DNA from: Phycisphaerales bacterium
GTDB lineage: Bacteria; Planctomycetota; Phycisphaerae; SM23-33
DNA: 38,279 nt
Direction: 5' to 3'
Assembly: GCA_018645065.1 (NCBI GenBank)
Contig: JABGPF010000015.1
Span: 1-38,279 of the forward strand
Position numbers and translations under genes: made by a program. This document shows positions 18,751 through 27,493 of this stretch, in pieces; position 1 is the stretch's first letter; each line of letters opens with the position of its first letter. The notes beneath the pieces are model-generated. The model was not told where the DNA came from. It did not search any database and saw only the letters and a list, made by a program, of their open reading frames with translations.

Positions 18751-19671
18751 TCACATGAGTTTTTTGAGATTCTCGGCGATGATTTGGCGGTCGGCGGGCG
18801 AGAATTTTTGCAGCGGTTGGGCCATCTCATCGGTGCATATGCCCAGGCACGCCAGGGAGCACTTTACGCTCTTGACGTAGCATGACGGGTCGTCGATCGC
18901 GTGATAGATCGTGTCGTAAATCTGCACGACCTTCTTTTGCAATCGGTCAACCGTTTCCTGATCACCGGCCCGCGCCGCTTCGTACAGGGCTACGTAGTGC
19001 TCTGGAAACATGTTGCTCCCGCCGTTCACCGCTCCATGGGCGCCCATCATAACCGCCTGGCCGGTGAGTTTATCGGGGCCCATTATCAGCGTGAAATCCG
19101 GGCGGTCGGCCAGCAGTTCGGTAAGCTGGCGGAAGTTTTCGATATCGCCGCAGGAATCCTTAATCCCCACCACGCCCGGAATGTCAGCCGCCGCTCGCAC
19201 GGTTTCCGGGGCGAACGGAACCTTAGTGCATCCGGGTATATTGTACAGGAATATCGGCAGGGGCGACCGCCCAGCCAGGCATTCGATGTACTGGAGCAAG
19301 TCGGCTTGGGATGCATGAAAGTAAAACGGAGGCGCGACGACTATCCCCGCCGCTCCGCACTGGGCGGCATGGACGGCAAGCGATACCGATTCGTTGAGCG
19401 ACGGATCTGTCACGCCAACCAGCACCGGCGCCCGCCCTGCTGTTATGCGACAGGTCTGGGCGATAAGTTCACGCCGCAGATCGTAACCAAGCGACGGACC
19501 CTCGCCGGTGGTGCCCATAACGAACAATCCGCTCACACCGCCTGCCAGCGTGTGTTCAATCAACCGCTCCAAACCGTCGGCGTCAAGAGTGTCGGTATCG
19601 ATCAGCGGCGTGGCCAGCGGCGGAATTACACCTCGCAGCGGGGCCGGAAGTTCAGCATCAGGACGGGTCAT
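18751..19671 (-). CDS. Dihydrodipicolinate synthase family (DapA/NanA/KDG-aldolase-type) protein
   Basis: LRGVIPPLATPLIDTDTLDADGLERLIEHTLAGGVSGLFVMGTTGEGPSLG; FLYNIPGCT; VVGIKDSCGD (Schiff-base Lys). Start chosen at MTRPDAELP, after AGAGAG. Confidence 0.9.
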   Translation of the reverse strand: MTRPDAELPAPLRGVIPPLATPLIDTDTLDADGLERLIEHTLAGGVSGLFVMGTTGEGPSLGYDLRRELIAQTCRITAGRAPVLVGVTDPSLNESVSLAVHAAQCGAAGIVVAPPFYFHASQADLLQYIECLAGRSPLPIFLYNIPGCTKVPFAPETVRAAADIPGVVGIKDSCGDIENFRQLTELLADRPDFTLIMGPDKLTGQAVMMGAHGAVNGGSNMFPEHYVALYEAARAGDQETVDRLQKKVVQIYDTIYHAIDDPSCYVKSVKCSLACLGICTDEMAQPLQKFSPADRQIIAENLKKLM

Positions 19672-19685
19672 GGTAATTCTCTCTA

Positions 19686-21140
19686 TTATTTCCTGCGTAG
19701 TTTCACGATGAATATTTGCGGCCAACGGATGTCGGCGTGTTTGATGCGTCTGGAAAAGGCGATCATATCACCGCGGTTCGACCAGACCACCGCGTGCGAT
19801 TCGGGCTTGCGGTCATCGTCTGTTCGTTCAGTAATTCGCGTTGTTCTACCGAACGTTTCGCCCGGCTTGGTGTCGGTTACGAATATCGAGTTGTCCATCG
19901 CATAGGCGATGTATCGCCCGCCAGGGCTCCAGTCGAACGGCGAGTCCAGCGCCCACTTGTTGTTCGTAAGCTGGATACTCTTCCCACCGTTCGGCGAGAC
20001 CAGATGAATCTGCGACGCGCCATTATCGTCCTTTGCAAGATAGGCGATCCACTTACCGTCTGCTGATGATTTCAACCAGTGCAGGGGGCCTTGGATACCC
20101 GGATATTTGCGTTTGGTGTTGTCCGTCAGACGACGCTGGGCGGCGCCTTTGGGCGGCATGGGGCGCATTGTTGGCGTTCCCTGAAGCGGTCCGTGATCAC
20201 CGGGCGTGTCTATGCGATCCGGCAGATCGACTATAAACACTTCAGCCACAGATTCAGACTCATCGTTCAGTACGATCCCCTGGAAGGCAAGCGCGCGTTT
20301 CTGCCTGCTGCCGTCGGGCTTGACATATCCGTTCACGCCCACCCAGCTTGGGTTGTACGCCCGGTCGATTTCGTCGCCCTGGCGTTTCATATCGCCGTTA
20401 ACCCGCACAGCCAGCACGCTGAACATTTCCCCGTCAATATTTTCGCCCTCTGCGTCACGATCGACCTTCACCGCTCTGATCGGAGCCATTACGCCAATAG
20501 TTCGCAGATCAAGCCTCTTGCGCTGGGCCTTACCCAACATTCCCAGAACCATATCATGGTAAGTGAAACTGATCCACTTCCCGTCGCCGCTCCAGGTGTG
20601 CCCATAGGTTCCGCCTCGCAAGGCGCCCGGGGTGAACCGAGGCGTTATATCACGCCCGTCAGCGTGAATCGCCTTCGTGGGATCCGAGGCGTCAACAATA
20701 ACACCTCCGCGACGCCATGGCCCGTAGGGTTTCAGAGAATTACTTCCCAACAGACCGCGAGTAAATACTATCCGATCATTTACGGGATTCCACCCAGCCG
20801 CCCCGGCGCCTGGCCCGAATTCATTCTGATTGGGCGTGCGGTAGACAACCATCATCTCACCGGTCCTGATGTTCACCTTCTCGATAACGCCAGAGCGGGC
20901 GATCGTGCCCGGACCAAGGCGAGTATCGTAAACAATCCACTTATCGTCCGATGAGAAACAGTTCGTGTGGTTCAGATAATGCCCCTTGTAGTCAAACGTA
21001 ACCTGCACTTCAAGCCCGCCGAGAGTCGGATCAATCGCCCCTCTGAAACAACCCGGCGTCAGCATGGCAAGGGCGCAAATCGCAACCGCAACAATCATGC
21101 GGCGTGCGACTCTCACGATGTAAACTGAGCGAAGTTCCAT
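19686..21140 (-). CDS. TolB-like beta-propeller putative lipoprotein resembling DUF3748 (YidR-like)
   Basis: LTPGC lipobox after a hydrophobic N-terminus; HTNCFSSDDKWIVYDTR...SGVIEKVNIRTGEMMVVYRTPNQNEFGPGAGAAGWNPVNDRIVFTRG...RRGGVIVDASD, reminiscent of YidR/DUF3748. Confidence 0.65.
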   Translation of the reverse strand: MELRSVYIVRVARRMIVAVAICALAMLTPGCFRGAIDPTLGGLEVQVTFDYKGHYLNHTNCFSSDDKWIVYDTRLGPGTIARSGVIEKVNIRTGEMMVVYRTPNQNEFGPGAGAAGWNPVNDRIVFTRGLLGSNSLKPYGPWRRGGVIVDASDPTKAIHADGRDITPRFTPGALRGGTYGHTWSGDGKWISFTYHDMVLGMLGKAQRKRLDLRTIGVMAPIRAVKVDRDAEGENIDGEMFSVLAVRVNGDMKRQGDEIDRAYNPSWVGVNGYVKPDGSRQKRALAFQGIVLNDESESVAEVFIVDLPDRIDTPGDHGPLQGTPTMRPMPPKGAAQRRLTDNTKRKYPGIQGPLHWLKSSADGKWIAYLAKDDNGASQIHLVSPNGGKSIQLTNNKWALDSPFDWSPGGRYIAYAMDNSIFVTDTKPGETFGRTTRITERTDDDRKPESHAVVWSNRGDMIAFSRRIKHADIRWPQIFIVKLRRK

Positions 21141-21183
21141 GGAGCCTATGATAGACTCTGCCCCAATGTAGAGCAATCCCAAG

Positions 21184-24100
21184 CTATTTCTTACTCCAAC
21201 ATGTAAGTTTTCCGTCGCGGGTGGCCATGTAGAGCTTTCCGTTTGCGGTGATCAGTCCGTCGAGTACGGGCGGGGATTGCAGTTTGTATTCGGCGAGTTT
21301 GGTTCCGTCTGATGACGACACTGCACGCAACAGTCCGCCCGCTCGGGCTTCCAGAGCGGCGAGGGGGGCTTTTTCGTCGAGCGTGTCCGGGGCGCCTGCG
21401 ATGAATAGTTTATCAGTTGAACTAACCATCGCCTTAACGCGGATAGGGACCCAGACCGCCCATTTCGGCGGCTTTACGCGGGAATAACCCACGCCTTTGT
21501 CTTTGTTGTACGTATAGGCGTTCACCTCGCTAAGCTGCGGGGCGCCGCCGATATTCGGACCGAACTTCTTGCCCTTGTCGTTACCGCCGCGAGTGAGATT
21601 AAACTCCGGCAGCCATTTCAACGCCTTGCCCTTATCACGACCAATCAGGATCGGCTCGTTATCGTTATCGTCAGCCACCAGAAGATAGCCCTTGGTCGCA
21701 GGGAAGAACATCGGGCTGTGACGGTTACGCGTCCAGAACGTTTTGATTCCGTAAGTGGTGTCCTTGTCGACCACGAGCAATTGACCGCTCTTAGACGCCT
21801 GATTGGCCAGATAGTAACCGGGCCAGATATTACTGTTCATCCAGAACGTGCGGTTATACCACTCATCGTCCAGAAAACCGGATGTCGAGAAAATGTGGCG
21901 CCCGGCCTTGCGATCACCCAGAAGCGAAATGGTTTTCGGCAGCACAGGCTTGAGTTTCTTGTCGAACCGAAGTTGCATTATATAGATGTACTGGTCATCG
22001 CTTACCAGCACATCGTTGCGGGCGCCCTCGGACCAATATGAATGCCCGTGGCCCTTGGTGTGATCCTCGTAAGGCCCGAGTTCCTGGTGATGGTGAACTA
22101 CCTTACCCGTTCGCGGTTCGATAGCGTACAGGAATATCCCACCGTCGAGATAAGTCGACCGCCCTGCCGAAACGTACGCCAATCCGTCGAGCATCAGCAC
22201 CGAACCATGCACCGGCCAGGCCGATTCCAACTGACCGAACGATCCGATTAACCGCTCGTGGGGCGCAGCCCGGAATCGCCAGGCCAACTTACCGTCAGTA
22301 GCTCGCAGGCAGTAGACCCACCCGTCGGCTGAGCCCATCAGGACAAGCCCGTTATGGATAGTCGGCGGTGAATCGATCCGCCCGCCGGCGATGAAACTCC
22401 AGCGTTTCTCGCCTGTTTCAGCGTTCAGGGCGTAAAGCGTGTGGGTGTCGCGCGAGGCGATCCAGATCGTGTCGCCAACGGCAACCGGCTGGGTTAAGCT
22501 GCCGGGTAATTGTATCTGCCAGGCGGATTTGATCTCGGCGGGAAGTTTGACGCCGGCCGCCCCACTGCGAGCCGAATCATGACGAAACGCAGGCCAAGCC
22601 TGAGCAGTATTGCCACTAGCCTTAACGGGCTTCCCGTAGGCGGCGCCCTTCTGCAAGCGTTTTTCCGTCGGCGCCACCGGGCCCATATCTTTGGCGCCAG
22701 CCAGTGCGTTGAATCCGAGGATTTTCACGCCAGCAGAGCAGTAGCACTGATCGGTCGGAACGTACGTCATACCGTTAGCGGGCATGATCCCCAACTTGCA
22801 ACTGCCCCGCACCCAGTTGTTGCGCGAGTGCTCGTCTCCGTTGATCGCCAGATACTCCATCCCCTCCATCGCGCCTATCACGTAGCGGCTCGTAGCCTTA
22901 TTTGTGTAGCAGCGATGATGATGCTGCGGGCTCCACAGGCCAGTCACGTCCAGGGGTTTTAGTTTCTTGCCCGTAGCCAGATCGATCCGCTGACCTCGAT
23001 ATCCCACCCAAATAGTATCGTCGACTATAAAGACCTCGCCATTGACCCCTCCGCCGCGACGACGCTTGCCTGCGGTGGTTTTGCGATTTGTCCAGATCGT
23101 CTTGCCCGTAGCCAGTGAAAGAGCCTGCATATCCGGCGAGGCGTTCAGGAGCACCGTCTGGCCGGAAATTACAATCGCGCCCCGCACCGCCAGATCCGAA
23201 CTCCACAACACCTTGCCCGACCGGATGTCCAGACAGTGAATTTCATTCGCTCCGCTACGGTGAACAACGCGGTTTCCACTGGCGGCGCATGATGGGACTC
23301 CCTTGTCAACTTCCCAGAGCCTCTTGCCGGTGGCTGCGTCAAACGCCAGCAGCCCTTTCGCCATTTTCGCGACCAGCACTCCACCGCTGAGTAACAATTT
23401 CTGCGGCGCATCGCTACCCTTGCATACTGCAATGACTTTCCCGCTGGCTGCATCGATAATACTGACCGGCGCCGCGGCGCCTATCGTAAAGTAAACCCGC
23501 TTATCGTCTGCGACCAGACGATTGGCGTAGTCGCGAGGGATTTTCGTCCGGAAGCTCAGCGTTTTTATCCAGCCGGTCTCACCTTTGTATTTTGTCCGCC
23601 ACCCGCTCTGAAAAGTCTGCCAGCCCCACTTGGGGACCGGGATCTTCCACAGCAGCGTACCGTTAAATGCATCACGTCCGATCAGCGACCATTTCTCGGG
23701 CAGTCGCGAATCGGTCACGCCGATGGGGCCTTCGTCCAGAGTGTAGAAAATGCGCCCGCCTGCGGTAACCATCGACGAAATCCCCGTAGGAACTTCATGG
23801 CTTCGGAGCCATCGCGGACCTGCGGGCCATTGCATACGTCTTGGAGGGGCTACGACGCTGTCGTCAGCCACCGGATTATTCTCCGGACCCTGTTGAAAAT
23901 GACTCCAATCGTCGATATTGCTCGGCACGGGCTTGGTCAACTTGCGATCACCAATCATCGCCACACCGCCCGGCGCCAAGGCGCGAAGTATCTCGGCGTC
24001 AGCAACTTTGCAACCATCGCCAGCCACCACCAAATTCACCATATTCTCTGCATAGGGCAGCCTGGCGCCGTCGAACGAGGCGATCGAAATTTTCCCATAG

Positions 24101-24354
24101 CCGCCCGCCGCTGTGATAAACTCCCGAGCAGCCTCCACACTGGCAGGATCAGTGTCGAGCCCGTGGACCAGATAGCTGTCATTAGCCCGCAACGCCGCGG
24201 TAAGTTTCCCATCACCACACCCGACATGCACAACCACCCCGCCGCGAACTCCGGAAGCTTTCAAAATATCACCGGCCGACTCAGCCCCAACCGCAAGATT
24301 CGAAACCAATAGCGTCGAAGAAATAACAAGCCCGCACAAAAATTTCATTTTCAT
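21184..24354 (-). CDS. Second exported SAM-methyltransferase-like / PQQ-type beta-propeller fusion (paralog of 13579..16830)
   Basis: MKMKFLCGLVISSTLLVSNLAVGAESAGDILKASGVRGGVVVHVGCGDGKLTAAL...LVHGLDTDPASVEAAR; propeller strands ALNAETGEKRWSFIAGGRIDSPPTIHNGLVLMGSADGWVYCLRATDGKLAWRF collinear with the paralog. Confidence 0.82.
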   Translation of the reverse strand: MKMKFLCGLVISSTLLVSNLAVGAESAGDILKASGVRGGVVVHVGCGDGKLTAALRANDSYLVHGLDTDPASVEAAREFITAAGGYGKISIASFDGARLPYAENMVNLVVAGDGCKVADAEILRALAPGGVAMIGDRKLTKPVPSNIDDWSHFQQGPENNPVADDSVVAPPRRMQWPAGPRWLRSHEVPTGISSMVTAGGRIFYTLDEGPIGVTDSRLPEKWSLIGRDAFNGTLLWKIPVPKWGWQTFQSGWRTKYKGETGWIKTLSFRTKIPRDYANRLVADDKRVYFTIGAAAPVSIIDAASGKVIAVCKGSDAPQKLLLSGGVLVAKMAKGLLAFDAATGKRLWEVDKGVPSCAASGNRVVHRSGANEIHCLDIRSGKVLWSSDLAVRGAIVISGQTVLLNASPDMQALSLATGKTIWTNRKTTAGKRRRGGGVNGEVFIVDDTIWVGYRGQRIDLATGKKLKPLDVTGLWSPQHHHRCYTNKATSRYVIGAMEGMEYLAINGDEHSRNNWVRGSCKLGIMPANGMTYVPTDQCYCSAGVKILGFNALAGAKDMGPVAPTEKRLQKGAAYGKPVKASGNTAQAWPAFRHDSARSGAAGVKLPAEIKSAWQIQLPGSLTQPVAVGDTIWIASRDTHTLYALNAETGEKRWSFIAGGRIDSPPTIHNGLVLMGSADGWVYCLRATDGKLAWRFRAAPHERLIGSFGQLESAWPVHGSVLMLDGLAYVSAGRSTYLDGGIFLYAIEPRTGKVVHHHQELGPYEDHTKGHGHSYWSEGARNDVLVSDDQYIYIMQLRFDKKLKPVLPKTISLLGDRKAGRHIFSTSGFLDDEWYNRTFWMNSNIWPGYYLANQASKSGQLLVVDKDTTYGIKTFWTRNRHSPMFFPATKGYLLVADDNDNEPILIGRDKGKALKWLPEFNLTRGGNDKGKKFGPNIGGAPQLSEVNAYTYNKDKGVGYSRVKPPKWAVWVPIRVKAMVSSTDKLFIAGAPDTLDEKAPLAALEARAGGLLRAVSSSDGTKLAEYKLQSPPVLDGLITANGKLYMATRDGKLTCWSKK

Positions 24355-24614
24355 AATACACATCCATTAATCATCAATAGTTAGCCAATGGTTAACCCAG
24401 GCACTGTAACCGGACAATCAGTATCCCACGCAGCATCCGCACATGTCAACCATGGGTGTTGGCCAACAGGCTTATTTGCGGTCGATTCTACGCCTTGGAG
24501 AACCAGCGTCCATATTTTACTTGCTCAGTGCATTACCTCGGATATAGTCACTGTCAAAACCCCACGGTGATCAAAGCTGCTGCAAACATCGTGCAATGGA
24601 GAAAGGCGCCAGGA

Positions 24615-27479
24615 ATGCGAGCATTCATAATCAACAGTATCATAGCACTAAACATTCTGGTGGGCGTGCAGACGGGATTTTGTAATAAAACCCCCGCACC
24701 CGCTGCGAACACCGGTAATCTGAAGCTACAGTGCGGGCGGATGTCTCTTGTCCTGAATAGTCAAGGAGTAGTGGTGTCGCTGAAAGATACGCAAGGCTCC
24801 GAACATTTATTAAAAGATACGCCCTCTCCTATTCTGCGACTGAAAACGTTTTCAGGTGCGAATCTCGAAACCCCTCGAAGCATGACATGGTCAGAGAAAA
24901 ACGGCGACAAATGGCTAGAGTTGAAATTCAAGGAAAGTTCTGCGGTTATCAGGGTAAAAGAGAAGGACGCCTTCATGACTCTGGAACTGACGGCAGTGAA
25001 AGGCCAGCAGGCCGAGTTGGTCATGTGGGGTCCGTATCACGTCAACATCAGGGATCAGATCGCCGAATCCCTGGGCGCAGTATATGATAAGGAATTCGCC
25101 ATCGGCGTGATGGCGTTAAACATAAAGACATGCGGGGGATACAAGACACCCTGGGACAGCTATAGAGGAACTGTCGCAACCCCCGCCGGCTCTGGAGCAA
25201 AACTCCAGGCCCATGCGCGGGACAGAACTCGCCCCGGGCTCTTTACCTACGGGAAACAGAAGCGGATTCACGTCCCGCCGATCAAGGAAGAAACCGTCAT
25301 AGGAACGAAGATAGCGTTGTACGGAACCGCCAGCGACGACCTGCTGAAGCTCATCGGAAAAATCGAACGGGCCGAAGGACTACCCCAGCCGATGCGCAAT
25401 GGAAAGTGGTTAAAGGAATCGAGCTACGCGACTTCGTCCAAGCTCATCACCAATTTCAACGAGAATACTTTCGACGACTTCCTGAACCTTGCCGATGCGG
25501 CGGGGATAAGCTGCATTTACAACCCCAATGTCTTCAAAACGTGGGGAACCTACCAAGTGGACCCGGGCAAGTTTCCCGGCGGGATGGCGAGCCTGAAAAA
25601 GTGCGTCCAGAAAGCCCGAAAACGAGGGATCACTCTAGGCACGCACACGCTGACGAACTTCATACAGGTCAACGACCCGCTGGTAACGCCAATCCCACAT
25701 CCGGGCCTGCTCTACGCCGGAGAGACAACTATCAAGAAAGCCCTGGACGCCAAAGCAACCGAAATTGTACTCACAGACGATGCACCCATCATGGCGTACG
25801 ATCGCACCGGACACGGAAAGGCACATATCGTGCGAATCGATGACGAACTGATCGAATTCAGCGCACGCAGCAGCAATCGCCCATGGCGATTGACCGGATG
25901 CAAACGCGGGGCTTTCCGAACGAAAATTGCAGAACACAAATCCGGGGCCCGAATCGTGAAAATGGTAAGCCATGGATACGGCGTGCTTCTGCCTTCGATC
26001 ACGCTCCAGGACGAAATGGCGTCACGTATGGCAAAATTCTTCAACGAAAGCGGTTTCGAGCGACTCAGCTTCGACGGGCTGGAAGGATGCTTGCGAACCG
26101 GACAAGGCCGCTACGCCGAAGAACGCTTTTTCAAAGTCTTTTTTGACAATCTAAAGAACAAGAACATTATCGTCAATTCCTCGCAACTACCGCATTTTGC
26201 GTGGCATTACACAAGCAACGAAAGCTGGGGCGAACCGTGGGTGGGCGGATTCCGCGAATCAATGCTAGATCACCGTTTGCGAGCCCAGAAATTTCTGGTC
26301 CGCAACAAACTACCGTCCAAACTCGGACAGTTCAGGATCGGAAAGAAGACCACCGTCGAGGACATCAACTGGGTTATGGGCCTTTGCGCCGGGCTGGATT
26401 CGGGAGTCGACTTTTACATCGAACCCTCAATCTTCACAAAGAACCCGCAAGGCAAGGAACTGCTAGCGACCATAAAACGCTGGGAGACAGCACGCCTGGA
26501 GGGGATATTCACCCAAGCCGAAAAAACCGAACTACGCAAGTCAAACACCATATTCACCCTGGTCCAGGACGGTAAAAAAGTAAGGCTGAAGTTCGTCAAG
26601 GATTGGGTTGCCCAAGCCAGGCGGAAGCAAGAGCAGAAAATGACGCTGATGAAGGGGATGTTCGGAAGCAGCGCCGGACATTCACTCTCCGATGACTTCG
26701 TCCACGTCAATCAGTCCCGCGAACCGGGCCAGCCGACCAACGCAAACTGGATATATGAGAACACAAGCAAAATACAACCACTACAGTTCACCATGCGATC
26801 GCCGAAGACAAATATACAGTTAATTAAGAACGCCTACTTCAAGATCGGGGCGATCACATGCCCGATCCCATTCGAACTTAAAGCAGGCCAATACCTCGTC
26901 GCAAAAGGCGACGGTGAGGTAATCCTCCACTCCGCAGCAGGCAAGGTGTTGGACAAAAAGCCCATCAAGGACCTGACACTGAATCCAGGCGAAAACGAGA
27001 TCATCTTCAATAATCACCGCAACGGAAACGAGCCCGGGCCCAAAGTGATAATCAATTTCAGGACGCAATTCGAAGGCTACAGCCTGACTACAGGAAAACC
27101 GGTGAGTTGCTCCAACAATAAAGCTGATGCGTCACTGGTGAACGACGGTAAGATGAAATACTCCAAACACCACTGGTCAGGCGCCAGTGGAAACAAACCG
27201 TGGTGGCGGGTTGATCTGGAGCAAATCCGGAGCCTCAAGCGTATTGCGATCGTGCCCTATCACAACGGACGAAGGTACTACCAATTCACTGTCGAAACCT
27301 CCCGCAACGGCAAGGACTGGATCACCACAATCGATCAGAGGAACAATACGAAGCTGGTACCAAAATCCGGCTATGTTTTTAACATCAAGGCGACCCAGGC
27401 TCGCTACATTCGGGTCAACATGCTGAAACACTCCCTCAACGGGAGCGTGCATCTGGTTGAAGTCATGGCGTTTGAATAA
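24615..27479 (+). CDS. Secreted putative carbohydrate-active protein with C-terminal F5/8-type-C (discoidin) domain
   Basis: MRAFIINSIIALNILVGVQTGFC signal peptide; C-terminal ASLVNDGKMKYSKHHWSGASGNKPWWRVDLEQIRSLKRIAIVPYHNGRRYYQFTVETSRNGKDWITTI...ARYIRVNMLKHSLNGSVHLVEVMAFE is discoidin-like; large uncharacterized centre. Confidence 0.72.
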   Translation: MRAFIINSIIALNILVGVQTGFCNKTPAPAANTGNLKLQCGRMSLVLNSQGVVVSLKDTQGSEHLLKDTPSPILRLKTFSGANLETPRSMTWSEKNGDKWLELKFKESSAVIRVKEKDAFMTLELTAVKGQQAELVMWGPYHVNIRDQIAESLGAVYDKEFAIGVMALNIKTCGGYKTPWDSYRGTVATPAGSGAKLQAHARDRTRPGLFTYGKQKRIHVPPIKEETVIGTKIALYGTASDDLLKLIGKIERAEGLPQPMRNGKWLKESSYATSSKLITNFNENTFDDFLNLADAAGISCIYNPNVFKTWGTYQVDPGKFPGGMASLKKCVQKARKRGITLGTHTLTNFIQVNDPLVTPIPHPGLLYAGETTIKKALDAKATEIVLTDDAPIMAYDRTGHGKAHIVRIDDELIEFSARSSNRPWRLTGCKRGAFRTKIAEHKSGARIVKMVSHGYGVLLPSITLQDEMASRMAKFFNESGFERLSFDGLEGCLRTGQGRYAEERFFKVFFDNLKNKNIIVNSSQLPHFAWHYTSNESWGEPWVGGFRESMLDHRLRAQKFLVRNKLPSKLGQFRIGKKTTVEDINWVMGLCAGLDSGVDFYIEPSIFTKNPQGKELLATIKRWETARLEGIFTQAEKTELRKSNTIFTLVQDGKKVRLKFVKDWVAQARRKQEQKMTLMKGMFGSSAGHSLSDDFVHVNQSREPGQPTNANWIYENTSKIQPLQFTMRSPKTNIQLIKNAYFKIGAITCPIPFELKAGQYLVAKGDGEVILHSAAGKVLDKKPIKDLTLNPGENEIIFNNHRNGNEPGPKVIINFRTQFEGYSLTTGKPVSCSNNKADASLVNDGKMKYSKHHWSGASGNKPWWRVDLEQIRSLKRIAIVPYHNGRRYYQFTVETSRNGKDWITTIDQRNNTKLVPKSGYVFNIKATQARYIRVNMLKHSLNGSVHLVEVMAFE

Positions 27480-27493
27480 CTCTCGAACAATCT

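Noticed and set aside
18901-19905. 334-aa plus-strand ORF
   Set aside because: Antisense to the DapA-family gene and the end of the DUF3748-like gene.
20079-20954. 291-aa plus-strand ORF
   Set aside because: Antisense to the DUF3748-like gene, no recognizable features.
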